A stretch of 7,090 nucleotides of DNA from an uncultured Methylococcaceae bacterium (GCA_903873045.1 CAIQND010000329.1:1-7090); one strand, 5' to 3'; positions 1-5,048 are shown, numbered from the stretch's first letter. A program made the numbers and translations. Notes: generated by a model from the letters alone, not told the origin.

Positions 1-140
1 CTCCAATGCGTTTTTTCGATATCCAGCACCGAAAATCTTCAGATACCGTGTTTCTGAGCCACCAAAAAAAATATTTTGAGACGAAATACCCACCCCTTTT
101 TCGCCCGTGAATCTGGAAAGCGTTACAGCGCAAATGGCTC
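1..140. other. Sequence replacing the rest of the primase-helicase gene; possible insertion-sequence end
   Basis: The minus-strand primase-helicase reads as a DUF3987-type protein up to the codons for IPNV (about 141-152) and then leaves the family pattern, ending six residues later. The 140 bases to the left carry no recognisable continuation in any frame. On the minus strand the block begins GAGCCATTTGCGC next to a TA dinucleotide, which could be the terminal inverted repeat of an insertion sequence, but the other end and any transposase lie outside the window. A short plus-strand frame (7-110) and an open minus-strand frame through this block were not recognised. Confidence 0.35.
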
Positions 141-1034
141 TACATTAGGGATAACTTCCCAATCATCCAAGCGTTTAGGCTTAATGGAACAACCCGCGCC
201 AATCAGTGAGCCAACAATAACAAGGCTCGATACCGCTGCAAAGTCTCCCGGTGTCTGCATCCTATGGCTAACATCTGCCAACCATGCCCGGAATGGTTCT
301 GGTATCAGCTCCACTTGCAAGGCTTGAACCGGTAGGGTGTCAGTTTCTATCTTGTTGGGATTTTCCCAACACCCCCCACCTACTAAACCTACAGAACCTA
401 CTAAACCCCATGCTTCCGGTATTGCTTCGGCTTTCTGAATCTCTACCCGTAACTTTTCTTTTAATGGTTCGTGTAGGTTTTCAGCAATAGGCGCGTAACC
501 GTCCCAGTTATTAACCCAGCCTTGAAGCCAGTCCACTATGTCGCCTTTATCGGGTATTCCTTTCAGTCTTACCACTTTTATCTGTGGCGGTTCTGGTAGT
601 GCCATTAACGCCCCGTAAACATCCTTCATGTAATGTTCGCCGGGTTCGTCCTTGTCCGGTAACAAGTAAATCATCTTGTTACCGTTTAACGGTGTCCAGT
701 CTGATTGTTTGGCCGCTGGTGAACCTCCCAGACTGGTTACGGCTGTAATGCCTATGCTTTGCATGGCCGCCGCGCTCTTTTCACCTTCTACGACAAATAC
801 GGCTTTATCTTTTGAATGGTTCGCCAGCTTATCAAGCCCAAATAATGGCCGTGGGTTTAAATCTATACCGGGTGTCCAGTTCGTGCCGTTGCGTTTAAAG
901 AATGGAACAATATCTTTTTTGCCGTCTTTATCCTGATACCTGCCAACTGCCCCGAAGGGTACGCCGTCCGTGGCGCAATAGTTCCAAGCATGGATTAATG
1001 GTTTTCCGTGGTAACTTTTAGGGATTTCTACCAT
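123..1034 (-). CDS. Toprim primase-helicase, truncated before the helicase ATPase motifs (DUF3987-type)
   Basis: The 303-residue product carries a toprim fold: EGEK at residues 83-86 (catalytic Glu) and DKDEPG at 127-132 (the DxD metal-binding motif), as in primases that synthesise RNA primers. A linker rich in Gly/Val (about 208-222, repeated GLVG) leads to a region (about 234-298) that I recognise as the start of DUF3987-type helicases: LPEP-like start, RMQTPGDFAAV, SLIGAGCSIKPK, DDWEVIPN. In this family a P-loop ATPase should follow, but the frame ends with VEPFAL and a stop. It therefore looks like the remnant of a protein roughly twice as long. The ATG at 1034 is chosen over a TTG at 1046 because GGGGG precedes it and it overlaps the upstream zinc-finger gene stop by seven bases. 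Likely role: replication of the island with the preceding CHC2 protein; priming could survive, helicase activity should not. Confidence 0.8.
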   Translation of the reverse strand: MVEIPKSYHGKPLIHAWNYCATDGVPFGAVGRYQDKDGKKDIVPFFKRNGTNWTPGIDLNPRPLFGLDKLANHSKDKAVFVVEGEKSAAAMQSIGITAVTSLGGSPAAKQSDWTPLNGNKMIYLLPDKDEPGEHYMKDVYGALMALPEPPQIKVVRLKGIPDKGDIVDWLQGWVNNWDGYAPIAENLHEPLKEKLRVEIQKAEAIPEAWGLVGSVGLVGGGCWENPNKIETDTLPVQALQVELIPEPFRAWLADVSHRMQTPGDFAAVSSLVIVGSLIGAGCSIKPKRLDDWEVIPNVEPFAL

Positions 1035-1336
1035 GCCAGCCCCCAATCATCAGCCAGCTTTGTTAAGGCTTCGACAAATTGAAGCCCATACAAGGCCATG
1101 ATAAAGGCAATTACATCACTTCCAGCAATCCCACAAGCAAAGCATTTAAAAGCCCCTGTAGTGAGATTTACACGGAATGAACCAGCTTTATTATCACTAT
1201 GGAAGGGACATAAACCGCCGTCATTCCAGTCATGTTTTTTTAATGGTGCGTTTGGTAGTTCATGGCTGTAAAAGTCAAACGGTGTTAATGAGTTTTTAAT
1301 ATGTTCAGCACTGATTTTTTTATTTAACATTGCCAT
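1028..1336 (-). CDS. CHC2-type zinc-finger primase subunit
   Basis: This 102-residue protein has the DnaG-type CHC2 zinc ribbon: CPFH (C43, H46) and CFAC (C65, C68), with 18 residues between H46 and C65. Around it are other family hallmarks: an N-terminal helix IKNSLTPFDFY, the GSFRVNLTTGAFKCFACG strand-turn, and a helix SDVIAFIMALYGLQFVEALTKLA. The zinc finger reads the single-stranded template for primer synthesis. In DnaG the finger is fused to the toprim core; here it is a separate ORF whose stop overlaps the start of the toprim gene by seven bases, so the two products are probably made together and work as a pair. I do not see evidence that the split is a mutation, since both sides have good starts. 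An ATG at 1330 is an alternative start two codons in. Confidence 0.88.
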   Translation of the reverse strand: MAMLNKKISAEHIKNSLTPFDFYSHELPNAPLKKHDWNDGGLCPFHSDNKAGSFRVNLTTGAFKCFACGIAGSDVIAFIMALYGLQFVEALTKLADDWGLAW

Positions 1337-1350
1337 TGGTAATCCCTTAA

Positions 1351-1587
1351 TTAAATTAAGCCTTCAATGTTCGCTTGCAGTTCTTTAACGCGCTCGTCAT
1401 ACGCCCAGCTCATACAGTCGATTAGTTCTTTAACTTCCAGCAATGATTTTTTAAACTCGCTCGCGTCAAACACATCAGTTTTTAAGCTGGTTAGCAGTTC
1501 ATTAACGGAATCATCAGCAGAGAACTTAAATTCAGAAAATGAAGGCGGGTAATCTATCAATTCAGGTTCAATTAATTCTTTAGGCAT
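1351..1587 (-). CDS. Small acidic protein of unknown function in the primase operon
   Basis: I do not recognise this 78-residue product. It begins MPKELIEPELIDYPPSF, is acidic, and its second half (about 40-78) is predicted helical, with runs such as SEFKKSLLEVKELIDCMSWAYDERVKELQ that could form a coiled coil. No signal peptide, membrane segment or metal motif is visible. An upstream in-frame ATG at 1620 would give 89 residues, but the ATG at 1587 is favoured: AAGGGGGC lies just before it and it overlaps the preceding gene's stop in the form ATGCCTAA, typical of translational coupling. It lies between two DNA-binding regulators and the primase pair, so a role in replication or its control is plausible but inferred from position only. 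Confidence 0.65.
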   Translation of the reverse strand: MPKELIEPELIDYPPSFSEFKFSADDSVNELLTSLKTDVFDASEFKKSLLEVKELIDCMSWAYDERVKELQANIEGLI

Positions 1588-1918
1588 GATTGCCCCCTTG
1601 TTCAAAGCGTTGTACGGCATGGATAAACAGGGTTAAGCGTTCCCCCATCATTAGGCGTAAACCTGTTAAAACGTCTGGTTCTATAGAATAACGGCCATAA
1701 GTAGCAACCCGACCCACCTTGTCTTTAGTGGGTGCTGTTTCGTCCGTTGTTTCAATCGGCCAGTTATGTCTATTTCTTAACTGTTCGATATTGCTAGAAA
1801 GTCGATAGCTTGCGGTTTCGTTCTGGAAGTCTCTATGGGTGAATTGTTCGCCTAACAGCAACCGCATTAATGCCCGTGCTGTTAAAGTGTTGATTCTTGG
1901 GAATGTAGGCTTGCTCAT
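1580..1918 (-). CDS. Small helix-turn-helix protein, island replication/control operon
   Basis: The 112-residue product has an N-terminal helical segment RALMRLLLGEQFTHRDFQNETASYRLSSNIEQLRNRHNWPI (described here in two pieces: RALMRLLLGEQFTHRDF, then ASYRLSSNIEQLRN). This matches the pattern of small winged-helix proteins found in prophages and islands in which 'the gene set is read at a site chosen by the SYRL helix'; I associate it with the HTH_39-like group, from memory. The C-terminal third (GLRLMMGERLTLFIHAVQRFEQ) is helical and may dimerise. It starts two bases after the AlpA-like gene's stop, with AAGGCGG upstream, and its stop overlaps the next gene, so it belongs to the same transcript. 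Its probable role is DNA binding within the element; the target is unknown. Confidence 0.6.
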   Translation of the reverse strand: MSKPTFPRINTLTARALMRLLLGEQFTHRDFQNETASYRLSSNIEQLRNRHNWPIETTDETAPTKDKVGRVATYGRYSIEPDVLTGLRLMMGERLTLFIHAVQRFEQGGNHA

Positions 1919-1920
1919 GA

Positions 1921-2118
1921 TTAAGCCGCCTTGTTTTGTGATTCAATCCAAGCGAAAAACTTGGCATCATCAATTAAAACTTTGCGGCCAATACGAACAA
2001 CCGCCCCGGATGATTTCAAGCCGTTTGAATCTTCGTTGAATATCAGGGAACGCAAACCGCCAAGAGTGAAGGCCGGTTGTTTTGTGGTGAATTGATTTAC
2101 TGTGGATAAAGTTGGCAT
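1921..2118 (-). CDS. AlpA/excisionase-like DNA-binding protein
   Basis: This 65-residue protein has the small MerR/excisionase-type winged-helix pattern: AFTLGGLRSLIF (recognition helix region, about 16-27), NGLKSSGAVVRIGRKVLID (wing strands, about 32-50) and FFAWIESQ (closing helix, 54-61). The phrase 'SGAVVRIGRKVLID-x(3)-FFAWI' is typical of short DNA-binding proteins next to tyrosine integrases in proteobacterial islands. Such proteins bend attachment DNA to promote excision or activate the integrase or replication genes. It is the first gene after the 145-base regulatory gap at 2119-2263 and is followed closely by four genes of the same orientation, so it is probably the operon leader and may bind the hairpin or GGGAA repeats upstream of itself. 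Its ribosome binding site is weak (CGGAC). Confidence 0.75.
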   Translation of the reverse strand: MPTLSTVNQFTTKQPAFTLGGLRSLIFNEDSNGLKSSGAVVRIGRKVLIDDAKFFAWIESQNKAA

Positions 2119-2263
2119 TTGATATGTCCGATAATCGCCGTAACATTGCGGCTGAACATATTTAAAGCCCTGATTTTTCCCGATTCTTCAATCGGGAAAA
2201 TGGGAACATAGCAGGGAACGCTATAGGGAATTTTGCCTGTTTTTTACTATTGACACTGTTTTG
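2119..2263 (-). promoter_or_regulatory. Regulatory gap upstream of the AlpA-led operon
   Basis: This is the only sizeable gap within the island genes and must carry the promoter or leader for the operon reading leftwards. It contains a perfect 11-bp hairpin (2175-2200), four GGGAA words at 2194, 2202, 2214 and 2226 (spacings 8, 12 and 12), and an ATAGC/GCTAT inverted pair (2208-2212 and 2220-2224). A minus-strand TTTAAAT near 2157-2163 could serve as a -10 element, but I find no convincing -35 at normal spacing. Confidence 0.45.
2175..2200. repeat. Perfect 11-bp inverted repeat with 4-base loop
   Basis: The arms are TTTTCCCGATT (2175-2185) and AATCGGGAAAA (2190-2200) around the loop CTTC. 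On both strands the hairpin is followed by A residues rather than a T tract, so it does not look like an intrinsic terminator. A protein-binding operator or a stable 5' leader hairpin for the downstream AlpA-like gene is more likely. Confidence 0.7.
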
Positions 2264-3160
2264 TTATGGCTTGCTATTGAATTTGCTTACAATGTTTAAA
2301 ATAGTCTTTTTTGTCTTTCTGCCTGTTGCTCCTGCACTGGTTTCCCATCTAAAACCTGCATCCTTTCCCGCGTTGTAATGCTCCATAATCGGGCTTCCTG
2401 TTTGATTCACATATTTTTTCAGCCTAGTAAAGAAAATCGTCCCGCCCGGCTTGCCTTCATTAATCCAAGTCTCTCTTAACCAAGCCATTACTTCCCGTTC
2501 CTTCGGTTCTGTTCCTGCATGATTACCCGTGCCAGTCCCCACGGCTTTGGCTTGCGGCTCTTTCATGCCACGATGCTCTTCTACTGCAAGAACATCTTTA
2601 ATTGAAAATATGCCGCCCAATTTAATGTCCCTCGTTACTGTTTCATTGGTCTGCATTGCACCAAAGTAAAGGTTTTGTAGTCTTGGTAACATATCCCCTT
2701 CATTTCGTGGTTCCAACGCATTTGTATACCAACGGTCAATAACCTTTATTGCACCTTCCTCACTGCCCTCCATCGTTGCCCATCGTATTACTAATTCATT
2801 CCCGGTTAGGTAACGGTCTTTTGCTTCAAACGCTTCAATATCTGCGCGTAAAAAGTACCATTTTTCCGCCAGTTCAGCGCGATTGCTAAGTGACGTGGCC
2901 GAATCTAACCACTCGGCCACGTTCGCATCGTGCCAGCCACTTTCAAACCCTTCACCGCTCCTTCTTCCCCAAAAGCACCACAACCAAAATTCTTCATTGT
3001 GCCAGCCACTTTCAAATACATAAGCACCAATCCCTTCACCGCTCCTTCTTCCCCAAAAGCACCACAACCAAAATTCTTCATTTGATGGTTCCTTGCCTAA
3101 ATTGCCAGTCAGTATTTTTTTTGCTTTAGCGAATGAAATATAGTTATCTGTGGTCATCAC
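2264..3160 (-). CDS. Unknown 298-residue island protein with internal tandem duplication, coupled to integrase
   Basis: I do not recognise a family. The start overlaps the integrase stop as TGATG, so it should be translated directly after integrase. The N-terminus (MTTDNYISFAKAKKIL) is followed by a Trp-rich segment present twice: residues 27-54 (NEEFWLWCFWGRRSGEG, then IGAYV, then FESGWH) and 55-77 (the same without IGAYV). The middle is helical (about 78-170). The C-terminus (about 220-298) contains EREVMAWLRETW, FFTRLKKYVNQTGSPI and a basic tail (GRKTKKTILNIVSKF) that could bind nucleic acid. No signal peptide or membrane segment stands out. Position suggests a role in integration/excision control, or a cargo function using the integrase transcript. 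The ATG at 3157 (second Met) is an almost equivalent start. Confidence 0.75.
   Translation of the reverse strand: MMTTDNYISFAKAKKILTGNLGKEPSNEEFWLWCFWGRRSGEGIGAYVFESGWHNEEFWLWCFWGRRSGEGFESGWHDANVAEWLDSATSLSNRAELAEKWYFLRADIEAFEAKDRYLTGNELVIRWATMEGSEEGAIKVIDRWYTNALEPRNEGDMLPRLQNLYFGAMQTNETVTRDIKLGGIFSIKDVLAVEEHRGMKEPQAKAVGTGTGNHAGTEPKEREVMAWLRETWINEGKPGGTIFFTRLKKYVNQTGSPIMEHYNAGKDAGFRWETSAGATGRKTKKTILNIVSKFNSKP
2893..2922. repeat. Perfect 10-bp inverted repeat inside the 298-residue gene
   Basis: Arms ACGTGGCCGA (2893-2902) and TCGGCCACGT (2913-2922) flank a 10-base spacer. It lies within codons for NVAEWLDSAT, directly next to the tandem duplication at 2930-3082. It may be a chance result of coding sequence, a binding site, or a structure that promoted the duplication by stalling replication. 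Confidence 0.6.
2930..3082. repeat. In-frame tandem duplication, 69-bp and 84-bp copies
   Basis: The block 2930-2998 is repeated at 2999-3082. As far as I can align them by eye the copies are identical except that the second carries 15 extra bases (TACATAAGCACCAAT, about 3017-3031). Both copies keep frame, adding 23 residues. Near-perfect identity implies a recent event or active correction. Confidence 0.92.
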
Positions 3161-4218
3161 AGGCCACCGAAGATTTTAGAGTTCATAGAAGCAACCACAT
3201 TACTTACATGGCCGTCTGATAAATGCGCGTAACGCTTAACCATCTGCATGGTTTTATGTCCTAATACTTCGGCTATTTCTGGCATGGTTGCGCCGTTCAT
3301 AGCCAAATAAGAAGCCGTGCAATGTCTCAAATCATGCCATGTAAATTCTGTTATCCCTGCGCGTTTCCGTGCCGTTTCCCACGGTGTCTGTAAATCAATC
3401 GGGGTTAAGGGGTTTTTAATGCCCGGGAATAATAAATCAGTATCAAGCCGCCTAATCTTGCCATGTTCGCGTAACAAGTCCAAACCAAGCCCGGATAAAG
3501 GAACGCGCCGCCGTTCGCCGTTCTTGGTTTCATGCAAGATTAAAAAACCGTTGTAAAGGTCTACATCCGGCCATTTAAGCCCAAACAGTTCGGCTTGCCT
3601 CATACCGGTACTGATTGCCAGAATTACACACATATAAAGCAGTTTATTGCTTGATTCCTTGCAACCAATTAAAAGCCGTTCGCGTTCATCATCCGATAAA
3701 AACCGGACACGCCCACGCGCCGCTTTCGGCTTGGTGATGTTCTTCATTGGTGAATCTTCCAGCCACGCCCAATCTTTAACGGCGGTGGTTAAGACTGTGC
3801 TTAATGAAGCCATGTATCTTAAAACGGTGGTGGGGCTTCGTGGCTTGCCCCTAACATCCTCGCTTAGTAATTTGTCTTTAACTTGGGTAATTACGCCCAC
3901 GGTTAAATCTGCAAGTATCAGATAACCCACTTCATCCTTCCAGCGTCTTAGGTGTAGCCCGGTGTGTTCGTCTTGTGTTTTGGTAAGATTAGCCCCGGCC
4001 AGATAGCGGTCTATCATTTCTTCGACTGTGTGTTTTTTGGCTTCGGCGGTTTTAAAGTGCCGTCCTTCTCTGATTGCGCTCTCGGTGTCTTGTACCCACT
4101 TCTTCGCATCCGTTTTTCGCTGGAAGGTGGCGCGTTGTGCCGGGTAGCCTTTCAGCCTGACTTCTGCTTTAAAGCTCTTGGTTCCATCTTGTGCGGTGCG
4201 TTCTGTGATAGTTGCCAT
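3157..4218 (-). CDS. int: Tyrosine recombinase (integrase) of the island
   Basis: The 353-residue protein has the usual phage/island integrase layout: an N-terminal arm-binding region (about 1-58, with RLKGYPAQRATFQRKTDAKKW), a core-binding helical domain (about 62-155) and the catalytic domain (about 170-345). Catalytic residues are visible: R207 in STGMRQAEL, K232 in HETKNGERRRVPL, H295 and R298 in WHDLRH, H321 in LGHKT, and nucleophile Y330 in VKRYAHL. Length and motifs are complete, so it should be active. It cuts and joins DNA at the tRNA-derived attachment site 283 bases upstream of its start. The start follows an AGGA ribosome site, and the stop overlaps the next gene (TGATG). The gene is transcribed away from the attachment site, with repeats in the intervening region as candidate arm or regulatory sites. 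Confidence 0.95.
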   Translation of the reverse strand: MATITERTAQDGTKSFKAEVRLKGYPAQRATFQRKTDAKKWVQDTESAIREGRHFKTAEAKKHTVEEMIDRYLAGANLTKTQDEHTGLHLRRWKDEVGYLILADLTVGVITQVKDKLLSEDVRGKPRSPTTVLRYMASLSTVLTTAVKDWAWLEDSPMKNITKPKAARGRVRFLSDDERERLLIGCKESSNKLLYMCVILAISTGMRQAELFGLKWPDVDLYNGFLILHETKNGERRRVPLSGLGLDLLREHGKIRRLDTDLLFPGIKNPLTPIDLQTPWETARKRAGITEFTWHDLRHCTASYLAMNGATMPEIAEVLGHKTMQMVKRYAHLSDGHVSNVVASMNSKIFGGL

Positions 4219-4500
4219 AATTGTTCCTGTAGGGGAGCAATCGGCTTTCTGATATAATGCTTTCAGCCATTGCTTAACCCTGTCTGTTAAGTGAATCGGT
4301 ATGGCCTTGTTTGGTGGTGGTACACCTGCAAGGCCGCTTTGTTTCTAGGGTTCTATTATATACCCGTGGCGCACTGGTGGCGCAATTAACTATAAATAAG
4401 GGTAATAAATGGCAATAACTGACAACAAGACAAACAGGCTAAGTTATTGATTTAATAGTTATTATTTGTTGTGGTGTGTTGGTGTTTTTTGGCTTTCTGG
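4219..4500. promoter_or_regulatory. Integrase upstream region between int and the tRNA fragment
   Basis: No gene is visible in these 282 bases. They should contain the int promoter and the arm-type sites of the attachment region. Seen: an interrupted hairpin GGCCTTG (4303-4309) / CAAGGCC (4329-4335) with an inner GGTG/CACC pair; two direct copies of GTGGCGCA (4366-4373 and 4377-4384, 11-base period); and AATAACT (4414-4420) facing AGTTATT (4442-4448 and 4457-4463). I could not assign a convincing promoter on the minus strand. Confidence 0.5.
4366..4384 (+). repeat. Direct repeat GTGGCGCA x2, 11-base period
   Basis: Two exact copies of GTGGCGCA at 4366-4373 and 4377-4384 sit on the same DNA face (about one helical turn apart), between the integrase start and the tRNA-derived core. 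This is the place where integrase arm sites or excisionase sites are expected, so a protein-binding role is plausible. Confidence 0.45.
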
Positions 4501-4547
4501 GATTCATAACCCCGGGGTCGGTGGTTCAAGTCCACCTATCGCCACCA
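4501..4547 (+). other. Attachment site: 3' part of a CAU-anticodon tRNA (island right end)
   Basis: The sequence fits the tRNA from the anticodon arm to the CCA end: anticodon loop TTCATAA (4503-4509, CAT at 4505-4507), stem side CCCCG (4510-4514), variable GGGTC, T arm GGTGG / TTCAAGT / CCACC (4520-4536), acceptor strand TATCGCC (4537-4543), A, and encoded CCA (4545-4547). The matching 5' acceptor GGCGATA and D arm are missing from the left flank, and the base at anticodon stem position 31 mismatches. So it is not a functional tRNA but the duplicated 3' end left by site-specific integration. CAU could be elongator methionine or the lysidine-modified isoleucine tRNA; the intact gene should lie at the other end of the island. 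Confidence 0.85.
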
Positions 4548-4564
4548 AATAAAACAAGGACTTA
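4548..4564. other. Short chromosomal remnant between tRNA end and prophage end
   Basis: Seventeen AT-rich bases separate the CCA of the tRNA fragment from the presumed phage terminus. They would be original downstream chromosomal sequence. The last five (ACTTA or similar) would be the target duplication expected of Mu-type transposition, to be matched at the far end of the prophage. Confidence 0.5.
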
Positions 4565-4570
4565 TGTAAC

Positions 4571-4612
4571 GACTCGCGATTTTTGGCATAGTTTTATGAG
4601 AACTTTGGCATA
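4571..4612 (+). promoter_or_regulatory. Terminal transposase-site repeats 1 and 2
   Basis: Two copies of TTTGGCATA lie at 4582-4590 and 4604-4612, starting 17 and 39 bases from the presumed end. The second is preceded by TTTATGAGAAC, which is also found, nearly unchanged, at the distal sites. They are placed like the end-proximal transposase sites of Mu-type phages; binding is inferred. Confidence 0.65.
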
Positions 4613-4659
4613 AAAATAACGCCACAACACCTCAAAAACTAACTCTATTTAACAAAATA

Positions 4660-4686
4660 TGCCGTTAAATATAATGGCATTTAACG
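4660..4686. repeat. Nested inverted repeats between transposase-site pairs
   Basis: CGTTAAAT (4663-4670) faces ATTTAACG (4679-4686) over an 8-base spacer, and ATGCC (4660-4664) faces GGCAT (4676-4680) in the same stretch. The inner GGCAT resembles the core of the TTTGGCATA sites, so this may be a divergent pair of weaker protein sites or a host-factor site. Confidence 0.5.
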
Positions 4687-4794
4687 TGTGAAGACCTGAG
4701 TTCTTTGGATGAATGGTGGAACTGGGGAGAATGACGCGGGACTATACGGAATAAGGGCTTAGGCCGTTTTAGTCAATTTTTGGATTTTTTAAGA

Positions 4795-4845
4795 TTTATG
4801 AGATATTTGGCACAATTTCAAATTATATCGGAGAACTTTGACATA
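4795..4845 (+). promoter_or_regulatory. Internal transposase-site repeats 3 and 4
   Basis: TTTATGAGATATTTGGCACA (4795-4814) matches the 20-base site at 4593-4612 in 17 positions; 4826-4845 (ending GAGAACTTTGACATA) matches in 15. The spacing between the two is 31 bases. Two end-proximal and two internal sites in one orientation recall the multi-site left end of Mu, although the site sequence is not that of Mu. Confidence 0.65.
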
Positions 4846-4880
4846 GCGTTTTTTTGATTGGCGTTAAATTTTTTTCAGCT

Positions 4881-5048
4881 TCAGCCGTTTTTAACGGACT
4901 CCTCTTTAAGCTCTACGGGTAAACTTTCTTTTTGGTAGAAATTAAATATTGCGCCACTTTGTAGCGAAATATTAAATGTCAAAAAACCCGCCGGAACATC
5001 TTTCATATTATACTTCAGTTCATCTTCTATTTCTTTGTTAAACTTCAA
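4881..5048 (-). CDS. Small protein of unknown function, TTG start, downstream of repressor
   Basis: A 55-residue frame opens with TTG at 5048, six bases after a strong AGAGGGG ribosome site, and closes with TGA at 4881. It lies 17 bases downstream of the repressor stop in the same orientation. The product begins LKFNKEIEDELKYNMKDVPA, contains a hydrophobic central part (GFLTFNISLQSGAIFNFYQ) and ends in an acidic tail; I do not recognise it. Codon use is AT-rich, as in the surrounding end region. It would be expressed with the repressor from the lysogenic transcript, so a role in lysogeny or superinfection exclusion is possible but only a guess. The strong ribosome site is the main support; an ATG at codon 15 is a weaker alternative. 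Confidence 0.55.
   Translation of the reverse strand: MKFNKEIEDELKYNMKDVPAGFLTFNISLQSGAIFNFYQKESLPVELKEESVKNG

Larger units (their letters stand above)
1..4547. mobile_element. Integrative island, integrase-proximal (right) end
   Basis: All genes from 123 to 4218 are on the minus strand and fit the core of an integrative element: tyrosine integrase next to a tRNA-derived attachment sequence, then an AlpA-like regulator, small DNA-binding protein and primase genes. The right boundary is a 3' tRNA fragment with no 5' half to its left, as expected for the distal attachment site of an island inserted at a tRNA 3' end. The left boundary is outside the window. Whether it is a phage satellite, a PICI-like element, a defective prophage or an ICE fragment cannot be told here: no capsid, packaging or conjugation gene is visible. 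The truncated primase-helicase suggests decay. Confidence 0.75.

Noticed and set aside
56..140. GAGCC at 56-60 and GGCTC at 136-140 as ends of an 85-base MITE
   Set aside because: Only about six bases match and the flanks show no shared target duplication; probably chance.
2175..2200. Intrinsic terminator
   Set aside because: The stem is followed by A residues on both strands rather than a T tract.
2250..2255. TTGACA on the plus strand, suggesting an antisense promoter into the 298-residue gene
   Set aside because: No acceptable -10 hexamer at 16-18 bases; the nearest candidate is poor.
2930..3082. CRISPR-like array or tandem repeat locus
   Set aside because: Only two adjacent copies without spacers, in frame within a coding gene.
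3964..4257. Plus-strand open frame opposite the integrase N-terminus
   Set aside because: Cys/Phe-rich antisense translation of a gene with full catalytic motifs; not a real gene.
4253..4258. TATAAT on the plus strand upstream of the integrase start
   Set aside because: No -35 box at correct spacing and it would point away from int towards the att site with no gene downstream.
4501..4547. A functional tRNA gene
   Set aside because: The 5' acceptor strand and D arm are absent from the left flank, so only the 3' part is present.
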